This document shows positions 7,203 through 16,864 of a DNA stretch of 64,000 nt, one piece after another. The notes under the pieces are model-generated. The model did no database searches. It saw nothing but the letters and a program-made list of their open reading frames with translations, and was not told where the DNA came from. The DNA is from Paenibacillus taiwanensis DSM 18679. GTDB lineage: Bacteria; Bacillota; Bacilli; Paenibacillales; Paenibacillaceae. The position numbers were made by a program, and so were the translations under genes. The stretch is from contig NZ_AULE01000023.1 in the NCBI RefSeq assembly GCF_000425125.1, positions 485,012 through 549,011 of the forward strand, written 5' to 3'. Position 1 is the stretch's first letter; each line of letters opens with the position of its first letter.

Positions 7203-9200
7203 ATGGCAGATATTCAAGTGTCCTCGAAGCGTTTCGAGCTCGTGTCTGAGTTTGAACCGCAAGGCGATCAGCCAGAAGCGATTAACAAGTTGGTAGAAGG
7301 ACTGCACGCGGGTAAGCGATATCAGACGCTGCTTGGTGCAACAGGAACAGGGAAGACTTTTACGGTAGCGCAGACTATCGCTGCTGTGAATCGCCCCACA
7401 CTAGTTATTGCACACAATAAGACGCTGGCGGCGCAATTATGTAGTGAATTCAAGGAATTTTTCCCGAATAATGCGGTAGAGTATTTTGTTAGTTATTACG
7501 ACTATTATCAGCCAGAAGCCTACATCCCTTCATCGGATACGTTTATCGAGAAGGATTCAAGCATTAATGACGAGATCGATAAGCTGCGTCACTCTGCTAC
7601 ATCGGCATTGTTCGAACGGCGTGATGTTATTATTGTCGCAAGCGTCTCCTGTATTTATGGTTTAGGCTCACCGATTGAGTACGGAAATCTGGTATTGTCA
7701 CTGCGTACTGGAATGGAACGATCGCGTAATGACATTCTGGCAAGATTAGTAGACATCCAATACCAGCGGAATGACTTGAACTTTATTCGTGGTACATTTC
7801 GTGTGCGCGGAGATGTCATTGAGATTTTTCCGGCTTCGAAAAGTGAACACGCTGTACGCGTTGAGTTGTTTGGGGATGAGATCGAACGGATTACGGAAAT
7901 AGATGTGCTGACAGGTGAGATTATCGCTGAACGTGATCATATTGCGATCTTCCCTGCATCTCACTTCGTGACAGCCGAAGAGACGATGAAGCGAGCGCTT
8001 GTTGACATTGAGCGTGAACTGGAAGAGCGTTTAGCCGAACTTCGGGGAGCTAACAAGCTGCTGGAAGCACAAAGGCTGGAGCAGCGTACGCGATATGATA
8101 TCGAGATGATGCAGGAAGTAGGATTTTGCTCCGGAATTGAGAACTATTCCGGTCCGTTGACGTTCCGTGAGCGCGGAGCTACGCCATATACACTGCTTGA
8201 TTATTTTCCAGAGGATTACCTTGTTGTGGTGGATGAGTCCCATGTCTCTCTTCCCCAAATACGCGGCATGTTTAACGGTGACCGAGCGCGTAAGACGGTG
8301 CTTGTGGAGCACGGCTTCCGTCTCCCTTCAGCGTTGGATAACCGGCCGCTGCAATTTGAAGAATTTGAGCAGAAGGTAGGTCAGGCACTCTTTATATCGG
8401 CGACGCCAGGACCATTCGAGTTAGAGCACTGTCCGCAGATGATCGAGCAGATAATTCGTCCGACTGGACTGCTTGATCCGATTATTGAGGTGCGTCCTAC
8501 TAAGGGGCAAATCGATGACTTGATCAACGAGATTCGGATACGACTTGATAAGGATGAACGTGTGCTCGTTACGACGTTGACGAAGAAGATGTCAGAGGAT
8601 TTGACAGACTATTTGAAAGAGATTGGCATTAAGGTGCGATATTTGCATTCGGATATTAAAACACTGGAGCGGATGATGCTGCTGCGTGATCTTCGTCTTG
8701 GTGTGTATCATGTATTGATCGGGATTAACCTTCTGCGGGAAGGGCTTGATCTTCCAGAAGTATCGCTAGTTACGATACTCGATGCTGACAAAGAAGGTTT
8801 CTTGCGTGCAGAGCGCTCATTAATCCAGACGATTGGTCGAGCGGCGAGGAATGCAGAAGGTCGCGTTATTATGTATGGTGACAAGATAACCGATTCCATG
8901 AACAAAGCGATCAAGGAGACTGCCCGTCGCCGGGAGATTCAGATTGCTTATAATGAAGCACACGGTATAACACCACAGACTATACGTAAGAAGATACGTG
9001 ATGTAATTGAAGCAACCAAGTCAGCAGACGCGAAGTCGGAGTTGTCAGCGGACAAAGGTATAGACAAGATGTCAAAGAAAGATCGTCAGTCGTTAATTCA
9101 ACGCTTGGAGAAGGAAATGAAAGATGCCGCGAAGAGCATGCAGTTTGAGCGTGCTGCTGAGCTGCGTGACGCTTTGCTTGAACTGCGGGCGATGGATTAA
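7203..9200 (+). CDS. uvrB: Excinuclease ABC subunit B
   Basis: 665-residue helicase-like damage-verification subunit of nucleotide excision repair. Seen are Walker A GATGTGKT, the beta-hairpin region [14 protein letters not shown], helicase motif GRAARN in the C-terminal half, and a C-terminal UVR domain ([26 protein letters not shown]) that binds UvrC. The ATG at 7203 is preferred over one at 7128 because the protein family begins at [17 protein letters not shown], with GGTG 11 bases upstream; the extra 25 residues of the longer frame look unrelated. uvrA follows after 249 bases, in the usual uvrBA order. SOS control would be expected, but the only LexA-like sequence is far upstream. Confidence 0.95.
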   Translation: MADIQVSSKRFELVSEFEPQGDQPEAINKLVEGLHAGKRYQTLLGATGTGKTFTVAQTIAAVNRPTLVIAHNKTLAAQLCSEFKEFFPNNAVEYFVSYYDYYQPEAYIPSSDTFIEKDSSINDEIDKLRHSATSALFERRDVIIVASVSCIYGLGSPIEYGNLVLSLRTGMERSRNDILARLVDIQYQRNDLNFIRGTFRVRGDVIEIFPASKSEHAVRVELFGDEIERITEIDVLTGEIIAERDHIAIFPASHFVTAEETMKRALVDIERELEERLAELRGANKLLEAQRLEQRTRYDIEMMQEVGFCSGIENYSGPLTFRERGATPYTLLDYFPEDYLVVVDESHVSLPQIRGMFNGDRARKTVLVEHGFRLPSALDNRPLQFEEFEQKVGQALFISATPGPFELEHCPQMIEQIIRPTGLLDPIIEVRPTKGQIDDLINEIRIRLDKDERVLVTTLTKKMSEDLTDYLKEIGIKVRYLHSDIKTLERMMLLRDLRLGVYHVLIGINLLREGLDLPEVSLVTILDADKEGFLRAERSLIQTIGRAARNAEGRVIMYGDKITDSMNKAIKETARRREIQIAYNEAHGITPQTIRKKIRDVIEATKSADAKSELSADKGIDKMSKKDRQSLIQRLEKEMKDAAKSMQFERAAELRDALLELRAMD

Positions 9201-9297
9201 GTGATAGTCCGCCTCGTTTAATGGATGCAGGTCATGCATAGTGCTGTACCTTTGACCACTTCGTGCTAGTATGCCGTGCAAGCGATAGCTACTATGA

Positions 9298-9316
9298 CTC
9301 GGACATTTTATCCGAG
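9298..9316. repeat. Short hairpin in the uvrB-uvrA gap
   Basis: CTCGGA (9298-9303) pairs with TCCGAG (9311-9316). There is no T run, so full termination between the two genes is unlikely. The rest of the 249-base gap shows nothing recognisable. Confidence 0.5.
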
Positions 9317-9449
9317 CTTACGCAGCATAAGGAAGAGGATAGGGCGGGCATGTCCCGATTGTTAAGATAGATAAATGATTTATTGCGGTAATGATGAACT
9401 AAATGCTAATGAAGTGGTTCGTGTGGACCTAGAGCGGGAGGATAAAGCG

Positions 9450-12317
9450 GTGGCAAGTGATTCAATCGTAATCAAAGGGGCTCGTGCCCACAACTTAAAA
9501 AATATCGACGTAACGATTCCGCGTGATAAATTTGTAGTACTAACGGGGTTAAGTGGCTCCGGCAAATCATCCCTAGCTTTTGACACCATTTATGCGGAAG
9601 GACAACGTCGTTATGTGGAGTCGTTGTCTGCTTATGCAAGACAATTTCTAGGGCAGATGGAGAAGCCGGACGTTGATTCTATAGACGGCTTATCGCCTGC
9701 GATCTCTATTGACCAGAAGACAACAAGCCGCAATCCAAGGTCCACAGTAGGGACGGTCACGGAGATTTACGATTACTTGCGTTTGTTATTTGCACGAATC
9801 GGTCGTCCGCACTGTCCTGAGCACGGCATAGCCATTACGTCGCAGACGGTGGAGCAGATGGTAGACCGTATTATGGAATATCCGGAACGTACCAAGCTTC
9901 AACTGCTTGCTCCTGTTATATCGGGTCGCAAAGGGGAGCATAAGACGGTATTTGCCGATATTCAGAAGCAAGGCTTTGTACGGGTACGCGTAGATGGAGA
10001 ACTGCGAGAAGTTGCAGAATCTATTGAGTTGGAGAAGAATAAGAAACACAACATTGAGGTTGTAGTGGACCGTATTGTCGTGAAAGAAGACGTTCAAGCT
10101 CGGCTAGCGGATTCCATTGAGACAGCGTTGAACCTTTCCGGAGGCAAGCTGATTGTTGATATTATTGATCAGGAAGAGCTTGTGTTCAGTTCAAATTTGG
10201 CCTGTCCGACTTGTGGATTTAGTATCGATGAGCTGGCACCGCGGATGTTCTCCTTTAATAGTCCGTTTGGAGCATGTCCAGAGTGTGATGGTCTCGGCGT
10301 GAAGATGATTGTAGATTCAGAACTGCTCGTGCCTGATCGCAGTAAGTCTATCGAAGATGGCGCGTTTGAGGCTTGGGCCGGCAGTACGTCTAACTATTAT
10401 CCTCAATTTCTACAGGCCGTGTGTGAGCACTACAGCATACCGACGGATTTACCAGTGTCACAGTTGGAGCCAGAGCATATGACGAAGCTGCTGCATGGTA
10501 CTGGCAATGAAAAGATCCGTTTTCTGTACGAGAACGACTTTGGCCATAGGAAGGAAGCGCAAGTTTCGTTTGAAGGCATTATTCACAACTTGGAACGACG
10601 TTACCGTGAGACAGCCTCAGAGGGAATTCGCGAGTTCATTGAAGGGTTTATGAGCGCGAAGCCATGCGGTTCCTGCAAAGGTCATCGCTTGCGGAAAGAG
10701 AGCTTGGCTGTCACGATAGGTGAACAGAACATGGCATACGTGACTTCGTTATCTATCGGTGAAGCGCAGCGTTTCTTTGCATTACTTAAACTTTCAGAGA
10801 AGGAATTGCTAATCGCAAATCTCATTTTGAAGGAGATTAATGCCCGGTTGGGATTTTTGGTTAACGTGGGCTTGGAATATTTGACACTGAACCGAGCCGC
10901 GGGCACCTTGTCTGGTGGAGAGGCGCAGCGTATTCGTTTAGCCACACAGATTGGTTCAAGCTTGATGGGTGTCCTTTATATATTGGACGAGCCGAGCATT
11001 GGCCTGCATCAACGCGATAATGACCGTCTCATTCAGACACTGGAACACATGCGTAATTTGGGAAACACACTTATTGTAGTAGAGCACGATGAAGATACGA
11101 TGCTGGCCGCAGATTATATTATTGATATCGGACCAGGAGCAGGCATGCACGGGGGGACGGTAATCGCTCAAGGAACACCGCAGGAAGTTATGGCAAGTGA
11201 GGAGTCGTTAACTGGCCAATATTTAAGTGGGCGTAAGTTTATTCCTGTACCGCTTAATCGACGTAAGTCAGATGGCCGCTGGTTAGAGATTCGTGGCGCG
11301 AAGGAGAACAATCTGCGCAGTGTTAACGTGAAGGTTCCACTTGGTATGTTTACAGCAGTGACGGGCGTTTCTGGCTCAGGCAAGTCGACCCTCATTAACG
11401 AGATTCTGTATAAGACACTCGCGCGTGACCTGAATAAAGCCAAAGTACGCCCGGGTGAGCATAAAGAGATTCGTGGCTTGGAGTTAATTGATAAAGTCAT
11501 TGATATTGATCAATCACCCATTGGACGTACTCCTCGTTCCAATCCTGCAACGTATACGGGGGTATTTGACGATATTCGTGATTTGTTCTCTACTACCAAT
11601 GAAGCGAAGATTCGTGGTTACAAGAAGGGGCGCTTCAGCTTTAACGTTAAGGGAGGACGCTGTGAAGCTTGCCGCGGCGATGGAATTATTAAGATTGAGA
11701 TGCATTTCCTTCCCGATGTATATGTACCGTGTGAGATATGCAAAGGGAAGCGTTACAATCGTGAGACTTTGGAAGTGAAATATAAAGGCAAGAACATTTC
11801 AGATGTTCTGGATATGACGATTGAAGTGGCTGTTGATTTCTTCCAGAACGTGCCGCGTATTCACCGTAAGATTCAGACGCTGATGGACGTAGGCTTGGGG
11901 TATATGAAGCTAGGGCAGCCTGCAACGACGTTGTCGGGTGGTGAGGCACAACGGGTCAAGCTTGCTGCTGAGCTCTACCGTCGCAGTACGGGGCGTACTT
12001 TATACATTTTGGACGAGCCTACAACAGGTCTGCACGTTGCCGATATTGATCGACTGCTTGAGGTGCTGCATCGTCTTGTTGATTCTGGAGAGAGTGTGCT
12101 TGTCATCGAGCATAATCTCGACGTCATTAAGACGGCCGATTATGTGATTGATCTCGGTCCAGAAGGTGGTAGTGGCGGCGGCCTCATTGTTGGACAAGGA
12201 TCGCCTGAAGAGGTTGTAGAAATAGAAGCTTCGTATACAGGGCGCTACTTGAAGCCTATTTTAGAACGTGATCGTTTGCGCACTGAACAGGCGCAAGAGC
12301 TGGCAGCTCAACTGTAA
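9450..12317 (+). CDS. uvrA: Excinuclease ABC subunit A
   Basis: 955-residue damage-sensing ATPase of nucleotide excision repair. It has two ABC modules: Walker [10 protein letters not shown] near the N-terminus and GVSGSGKST near residue 650, with signatures [14 protein letters not shown] and [14 protein letters not shown]. Zinc-binding cysteines are present (CPTC...CPEC, CGSC, and CEAC with CEIC). The GTG at 9450 is chosen because GGGAGG lies eight bases before it and the family starts at [16 protein letters not shown]; an ATG at 9375 would add 25 unrelated residues. It probably shares transcription with uvrB and is followed by a terminator-like hairpin. Confidence 0.95.
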   Translation: MASDSIVIKGARAHNLKNIDVTIPRDKFVVLTGLSGSGKSSLAFDTIYAEGQRRYVESLSAYARQFLGQMEKPDVDSIDGLSPAISIDQKTTSRNPRSTVGTVTEIYDYLRLLFARIGRPHCPEHGIAITSQTVEQMVDRIMEYPERTKLQLLAPVISGRKGEHKTVFADIQKQGFVRVRVDGELREVAESIELEKNKKHNIEVVVDRIVVKEDVQARLADSIETALNLSGGKLIVDIIDQEELVFSSNLACPTCGFSIDELAPRMFSFNSPFGACPECDGLGVKMIVDSELLVPDRSKSIEDGAFEAWAGSTSNYYPQFLQAVCEHYSIPTDLPVSQLEPEHMTKLLHGTGNEKIRFLYENDFGHRKEAQVSFEGIIHNLERRYRETASEGIREFIEGFMSAKPCGSCKGHRLRKESLAVTIGEQNMAYVTSLSIGEAQRFFALLKLSEKELLIANLILKEINARLGFLVNVGLEYLTLNRAAGTLSGGEAQRIRLATQIGSSLMGVLYILDEPSIGLHQRDNDRLIQTLEHMRNLGNTLIVVEHDEDTMLAADYIIDIGPGAGMHGGTVIAQGTPQEVMASEESLTGQYLSGRKFIPVPLNRRKSDGRWLEIRGAKENNLRSVNVKVPLGMFTAVTGVSGSGKSTLINEILYKTLARDLNKAKVRPGEHKEIRGLELIDKVIDIDQSPIGRTPRSNPATYTGVFDDIRDLFSTTNEAKIRGYKKGRFSFNVKGGRCEACRGDGIIKIEMHFLPDVYVPCEICKGKRYNRETLEVKYKGKNISDVLDMTIEVAVDFFQNVPRIHRKIQTLMDVGLGYMKLGQPATTLSGGEAQRVKLAAELYRRSTGRTLYILDEPTTGLHVADIDRLLEVLHRLVDSGESVLVIEHNLDVIKTADYVIDLGPEGGSGGGLIVGQGSPEEVVEIEASYTGRYLKPILERDRLRTEQAQELAAQL

Positions 12318-12360
12318 ATAGTTAAGATAACAGCAATGTTTACAGCGTGTGAATTAGCGA

Positions 12361-12384
12361 AAGGAGTCCTGCGGGGCTCCTTTC
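12361..12384 (+). terminator. Hairpin terminator after uvrA
   Basis: AAAGGAGTCC pairs with GGGCTCCTTT around TGCG (10 bp, one G-U). The T run after it is short, so termination may be partial. Confidence 0.6.
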
Positions 12385-12546
12385 TTAGTATAGAGGTAAG
12401 GGATGTTGATAGGTAAAGATTAATTTATCCTTGTAAGGAGGATAAATGTTTTACAGTTCGTTGGCAGGAACCGACACGCGGTTGTAGAACTCGTAATGAA
12501 GCTGTGAATGTATTGTGGCTTAAAACGAAAAAAGGATGGTAACAGC

Positions 12547-13323
12547 ATGGTAGAGATAATCGTCGGCGAGAAACGTGCGCAAGTGCGCGGCATCTTATTT
12601 GACAAGGATGGGACGCTGCTACAGTTTATAAGCTTGTGGGGAAGCTGGGCAGAAATCGTGTTGGATGGATTAGAACGTGAGCTTCGTTTAGAAGGAGCAG
12701 AGCTTCCAGAAGGTCCTGGATATTTACTTGGCGTATTTTTAAATGAAAAACGTCAAGTAACAGCGCATGATCGCTTTGGTCCGCTTGCGATGGGGTCCCC
12801 ATCCCAGATGATCGGAATTGCTGCTTATTATTTATATCGAACAGGCGTGCCTTGGAATGAAGCGACTCGTCGAGTGACAGCGGTTGTGGAGCATGCTAAT
12901 GAGGAAAGCTTATCAAGGGCCGACATTCGTCCTGTAGAGGGGGTTGTCTCGTTCCTTGAGCGTTGTAAAGCGCTTGGTCTGCGCCTAGCTGTTGTGACAG
13001 CTGACGACAAGCGTCCATCTGAGCAGCATTTGACGAAAATGGGGATTCGCCACTTCTTTGATTCTGTGGTGGGTGATGATTGCGTGGAGCATGGCAAGCC
13101 ATTTCCGGATATGGTGGAGCTTGCATGCCGTGAAATTGGGTTAGAGCCTCATGAGGTGGCTGTTATTGGTGACTCCGTCGGAGATATGGAAATGGGGCAG
13201 AGTGCGGGTGCTGTGCTGCAAATCTTTATTGATGAGGAAATGCGCTTTGAGGAGCCGCCTGCGTGTACAGATGTCATGATCCGTTCTTTTCATGATATTG
13301 CATTGCAAAAGCATGCTACGTAA
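12547..13323 (+). CDS. HAD-superfamily phosphatase (phosphoglycolate-phosphatase-like)
   Basis: 258-residue soluble HAD hydrolase. Motif I is FDKDGT (D19 nucleophile, D21), motif II is VVTADD, and a Lys-Pro in GKPFPDM plus GDSVGDMEM give motifs III and IV. The cap between motifs I and II is helical (C1 type), as in PpaX or Gph phosphatases. Substrate cannot be read from sequence. The ATG at 12547 is preferred over one at 12508 because AAAGGATGG sits just upstream. It stands alone between the uvrA terminator and another terminator, so it is probably monocistronic or shared with the small frame that follows. Confidence 0.85.
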   Translation: MVEIIVGEKRAQVRGILFDKDGTLLQFISLWGSWAEIVLDGLERELRLEGAELPEGPGYLLGVFLNEKRQVTAHDRFGPLAMGSPSQMIGIAAYYLYRTGVPWNEATRRVTAVVEHANEESLSRADIRPVEGVVSFLERCKALGLRLAVVTADDKRPSEQHLTKMGIRHFFDSVVGDDCVEHGKPFPDMVELACREIGLEPHEVAVIGDSVGDMEMGQSAGAVLQIFIDEEMRFEEPPACTDVMIRSFHDIALQKHAT

Positions 13324-13395
13324 CGTAAGCACACACAAATGACATCTATATTTGGTGCGAACCTTTTACATGCAGCGGTCACGTAGTTAATACCT

Positions 13396-13506
13396 GTGAG
13401 CACAATTGCAGAAGCAGAAGAGTTAGACAGCTCAAACGATGATTTCATGGATAGTGCACGGTATTTACGTAATATGAAGTTTGAATGGGGTAAACCCCTA
13501 ACATAA
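13396..13506 (+). CDS. Possible 36-residue acidic microprotein
   Basis: A frame from GTG encodes 36 residues rich in Glu, Asp and Ser, ending RYLRNMKFEWGKPLT. No family is recognised. The stop codon overlaps the first base of a strong terminator, so a transcript does end here. A stop lies four codons upstream of the GTG, and no good ribosome binding site precedes it, which is the main argument against it. The rest of the 13324-13811 gap is featureless except for that terminator. Confidence 0.3.
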   Translation: MSTIAEAEELDSSNDDFMDSARYLRNMKFEWGKPLT

Positions 13507-13549
13507 CAGTCCTGAGTACTCTGCATCAGAGATCAGGGCTGTCTTTTTT
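13506..13549 (+). terminator. Strong terminator downstream of the HAD gene
   Basis: ACAGTCCTGA pairs with TCAGGGCTGT (one G-U), with an inner stem CTCTG-CAT-CAGAG, followed by C and six T. Confidence 0.9.
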
Positions 13550-13811
13550 CATTTGCCAAAGCTCTAGGGCGTTCACAACTAATGACAAGTGAACTGCGTT
13601 TGTACCGCTTGGACATCAAAAATAGACATAAAAAAGATGGAATGTGAACATATCAGTGAATTTAATCATGAAAATATAGAATGCAATGGTATAAACGTGA
13701 AGAAAAGGTGACAATCTTGTTAAATATGAACAATTTATCTTGCAAGTCAAGCTGGGTAAATATAACATAGATGAAGATACGTATTTCGCACGATTAAAGG
13801 GAGGTCGCACC

Positions 13812-14018
13812 ATGTTATTAGCTGAGGCGGCGGCAGCGGCAAAAGAGAGCGCTTTCGATTATTTTGATATTTTCATGCTCGTGCTTACATTGATTTTGCT
13901 ATGGGCTGTTATTCGTCAAGTGAAGCAGCGTCCCAGAAATATGTTTGCCCTGGGTTTCGCCGTTGTGAGCTTCTTGGTGTTCGTAGCTGCTGACGTAATT
14001 ATGATTAGCGGCTGGTAA
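13812..14018 (+). CDS. Small two-helix membrane protein (DUF2759-like)
   Basis: 68 residues from the ATG at 13812, which has GGGAGG eight bases upstream; an upstream in-frame ATG at 13740 lacks such a site. Two hydrophobic helices are seen (FDIFMLVLTLILLWAVI and MFALGFAVVSFLVFVAADVIM) separated by a basic turn RQVKQRPRN. Size and layout resemble the DUF2759 family of Firmicutes, but this is a resemblance only and no function is known. It has its own terminator 75 bases downstream, so it is likely a single-gene transcript. Confidence 0.7.
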   Translation: MLLAEAAAAAKESAFDYFDIFMLVLTLILLWAVIRQVKQRPRNMFALGFAVVSFLVFVAADVIMISGW

Positions 14019-14093
14019 TGCATGAGGTACGGTTAGAGCCTCTAAGTAATCGCATAATGATACATATCCTATCTGAATTGAAACACGCGTAAA

Positions 14094-14128
14094 GGCTCCT
14101 TGATTACGATATCAAGGAGTCTTTTTTT
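14094..14128 (+). terminator. Rho-independent terminator
   Basis: GGCTCCTTGAT pairs with ATCAAGGAGTC around TACGAT, followed by seven T. Confidence 0.9.
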
Positions 14129-14232
14129 GGTTTGCATGCTGGTTTGGAGGGATTATGGGGTAATAGCTAGAATGATTAAAGGATGCGAATAGAAAGAAAT
14201 TGGAATTCGCGGCTTAAGGGAGAGGGAGAAAA

Positions 14233-15396
14233 ATGGAGAAATCAAACAACAACATAGTAGCAGGGAAACGTGCAAGTGGAACACGGAGAGGACAAGTATT
14301 ACTGTGTACGATGGCCGTCTTCCTTAGCATGACGATGGCACAGCCATTTGCTGCATCAGCTGAATCCGTATCATTGCCAGCCATACAGGCTAATGGAAAG
14401 ACTTACATAGAAGCAAGTGCGCTTGCAGACGTATTGGGCGGGAAAGGGCAATACGATGCCAAGAGCAAGCAGTATCAGCTGTCTTTAAACACGGTACCTA
14501 GTGTAGTTAAAAAAGTAAGCCCATCTGTTGTGGCTATTATAGGACAAGATGAAGAGGCGCTAGAAGAAGTGGAAGACCCGCGTGATGCGCTGTCACACGG
14601 CACTGGTGTAGTTGTTCGTGCAGATGGCTGGATCGTCACGAATGCACACGTAGTGCGACATTTGAAGAAGGCGATGGTGATCACATCAGACGGAGTATCC
14701 CATGCCGTAACCAAGGTGATATGGGATGAGGATGTGGATCTCGCATTAGTTCATATCAATAAGACAGGGCTAAAGCCTGCAACATTTATGGCTGCCACTG
14801 ACAAGGTTGAAGCTGGACAAGGAGTGGTGGCGATTGGAACTCCAGTATCTTTTGTTCTGCAAAATTCGGTGTCCGTAGGTGTCATTAGCGGTGTTCAACG
14901 TGTTGTGGATAATAACTTCAAGCTGCTGCAAACGGATACGGCCATTAATCCGGGCAACAGCGGGGGACCGCTTCTAAATATGCGGGGAGAAGTAGTTGGC
15001 ATCAACACGTTAAAATATTACGGCGAAGATATTGACAATTTAGGCTTTGCTATCCCGGCAGATACGGTGAAATGGACTGTTGATCACATGCTGAAGTACG
15101 GAAAGTTAAAGCGGGCTGCGATTGGTGTCCAGATGGATGAGAACTGGGCAGCATCGTATGGTCTTCCCACCGAGCAGTCATTAAGGATTGATGCTGTCAT
15201 CAGTGCAAATGCCAAAAAGGCAGGTATTCGGGCAGGTGACATTCTGCTCGCCGTTAATGGCAAGCCTGTGCGCACACTTGCAGATATTAATGAGGCATTA
15301 AAAGGACTGCTGCCAGGCAAACAAACCAAGCTGGTTCTGCTTAATGGTGGCAAGAAAAGAACGGTGCAGGTTACGCTTGGAGAGTATTATACATAG
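14233..15396 (+). CDS. HtrA-like S1C serine protease with N-terminal stalk domain and PDZ
   Basis: 387 residues. A long basic N-terminus and hydrophobic segment (to about residue 44, ending FAASAES) act as signal or anchor. Residues about 48-86 resemble the copper-amine-oxidase-like stalk domain of Firmicutes surface proteins (ANGKTYIEASALADVLGGKGQYD). A trypsin-like domain follows with H139 (TNAHVV), D169 (DVDLAL) and S243 (NPGNSGGPL), then a PDZ domain from about 300. HtrA proteases act as envelope quality-control enzymes. Gluing a stalk to HtrA is unusual compared with B. subtilis HtrA/HtrB, which begin with a transmembrane helix. SD GGGAGAGGGAG precedes the ATG. A second stalk-domain gene follows. 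Confidence 0.88.
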   Translation: MEKSNNNIVAGKRASGTRRGQVLLCTMAVFLSMTMAQPFAASAESVSLPAIQANGKTYIEASALADVLGGKGQYDAKSKQYQLSLNTVPSVVKKVSPSVVAIIGQDEEALEEVEDPRDALSHGTGVVVRADGWIVTNAHVVRHLKKAMVITSDGVSHAVTKVIWDEDVDLALVHINKTGLKPATFMAATDKVEAGQGVVAIGTPVSFVLQNSVSVGVISGVQRVVDNNFKLLQTDTAINPGNSGGPLLNMRGEVVGINTLKYYGEDIDNLGFAIPADTVKWTVDHMLKYGKLKRAAIGVQMDENWAASYGLPTEQSLRIDAVISANAKKAGIRAGDILLAVNGKPVRTLADINEALKGLLPGKQTKLVLLNGGKKRTVQVTLGEYYT

Positions 15397-15448
15397 GTTA
15401 TGTCATTTAGTGCTTAAGAGTAATAAATCTTAAAGAGGAGCATTGACG

Positions 15449-16444
15449 GTGGGCAGTCAGAAAAAAAGATTACGGTTCGGGTTGGCGACTTTCTGGATGG
15501 TGATGATCTTCCTTTCAGGAATGGTATTGTCAAATGAAGCTGCTAATGCACAATCTAAGGACAAGGTTACCTCAAGTAATATGGTTAAAGAAATTCGATT
15601 TAGGTTGGGAAGTAACCTGGCTGTAGTGAATGGGCTAACGACAAAGATTGAACAGCCTTACGAGGTCAATGGAATTACGATGATTCCTGCGGGCGTTCTA
15701 ATAAAGGCATTTGGTATTTATGGCTACTGGGAAATACCTAAAGAGGCATTTGTAATAATGGCCGGTCAACGAGAGCTATCGATCTCTTTAGACAGTTCTT
15801 ACGCGATGATCAACCGGAAGCAGGTAACGTTGAAGGCTCGTCCTAAGATAAAGAATAACGCTCTTATGATCCCACTTCGGGATGTGACGGAAGGCTTGGG
15901 GGCTGTTATCAGGCAAAATAAAGATCGCTCAGTATCTATATTGTGGAATCCGGATGAGGCTTATGTAGACATGACTCGCTCGGGCTGCTCTACTTGCGGG
16001 TGGTCAGTTCATCTTCCTGAAAATTGGTATTTTCGCGAGGACGCAGAACGTAAAGAGAACATTCAATTTTTAACGAACGACGGCACTTCATACTTTGCGT
16101 TATATATCAGCAATACGGCGACTGCCGCTAGAACTGGAGAAGATATGATAAATTCTTTGAAGGCTTGGGTGGAGCCTCATGAGAATGTAAAAGACAAGAG
16201 AGTGGGGCAGATTCATGGATATACGTTTGCTGAGCTAAAGACAATTGTTCAGGTTTCTCTGGAAAGTAAACCACTAGAGACTTCTTATATGAGGCGCTAC
16301 GAGTATGATGGAAAAGCTTACGTATTGCTTGCTACGGAAGGTAGTTATAATGAATATGAGGAGATATGGAATACGTTTGTGCCAACATTCCAGACTTCTG
16401 CTGTTCCAATCGAAATGAAACCGATTCATATGGGAAATGAATAG
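15449..16444 (+). CDS. Secreted stalk-domain (copper-amine-oxidase-like) protein
   Basis: 331 residues from a GTG with GAGGAG eight bases upstream; an in-frame TTG at 15443 is too close to that site. A signal peptide covers about residues 1-32 (cleavage near NEAANAQS). Residues about 50-170 show the stalk-domain pattern of paired strands ending in VPLRDV-type blocks (here ALMIPLRDVTEGLGAVIRQNKDRSVSI). The C-terminal half (about 180-331) is not recognised; it contains a CSTCGW motif and may be a separate binding domain. It lies 52 bases after the stalk-bearing HtrA protease with no terminator between, so it is likely co-transcribed and possibly a partner or substrate. The function is unknown. 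Confidence 0.75.
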   Translation: MGSQKKRLRFGLATFWMVMIFLSGMVLSNEAANAQSKDKVTSSNMVKEIRFRLGSNLAVVNGLTTKIEQPYEVNGITMIPAGVLIKAFGIYGYWEIPKEAFVIMAGQRELSISLDSSYAMINRKQVTLKARPKIKNNALMIPLRDVTEGLGAVIRQNKDRSVSILWNPDEAYVDMTRSGCSTCGWSVHLPENWYFREDAERKENIQFLTNDGTSYFALYISNTATAARTGEDMINSLKAWVEPHENVKDKRVGQIHGYTFAELKTIVQVSLESKPLETSYMRRYEYDGKAYVLLATEGSYNEYEEIWNTFVPTFQTSAVPIEMKPIHMGNE

Positions 16445-16587
16445 ATAAGATGAATCTCTTAGTGGACACACATCATAAACTTAACAAGCAGTAGACTGCA
16501 TTTTACGATACGAGTATATGAATAGTAATTTCTTTTTACGTTATATATCGTCTGTGTCGGCAATGACAGGATGTTGTTGCTTTCTAT

Positions 16588-16671
16588 ATGCGTGCATTAA
16601 AGGCGTCTTATTCGTCTCAGGCAGAGCAGCAATTTATGAAAGTAGTAGAGTCTATGGTGGTACACAAATAA
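16588..16671 (+). CDS. Possible 27-residue frame (remnant or microprotein)
   Basis: An ATG frame encodes 27 residues with an amphipathic helical pattern (ALKASYSSQAEQQFMKVVESMVVHK). It ends 35 bases before a strong terminator. The frame stays open for six codons upstream of the ATG to a TGA, and no ribosome binding site is seen. It may be the 3' remnant of a lost gene. The remainder of the 16445-16864 gap shows only the terminator. Confidence 0.2.
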   Translation: MRALKASYSSQAEQQFMKVVESMVVHK

Positions 16672-16705
16672 TGATGTCTTTAGTCGAAGGTCTATAAGTG
16701 AAGCG

Positions 16706-16743
16706 CGCTCCAAGATCAGAATATGTGGTCTTGGAGTGTTTTT
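16706..16743 (+). terminator. Rho-independent terminator
   Basis: CGCTCCAAGA pairs with TCTTGGAGTG (one wobble) and is followed by five T. The nearest upstream major gene, the stalk-domain protein, ends 262 bases earlier. Confidence 0.8.
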
Positions 16744-16864
16744 ATGTTTATTACTCCGTGGGAGTGTGAAATATTTCATTGTGTCAGGAGGTAGATTCAG
16801 CCTCTATTATGGGGTAAACTGTATATTTAGAGCTCCTGATGGGGCACTTTGATGGAGGATGAAG

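Noticed and set aside
9290..9365. Small ATG frame of 24 codons in the uvrB-uvrA gap
   Set aside because: No ribosome binding site, rich in Arg, and overlaps a hairpin; nothing supports translation.
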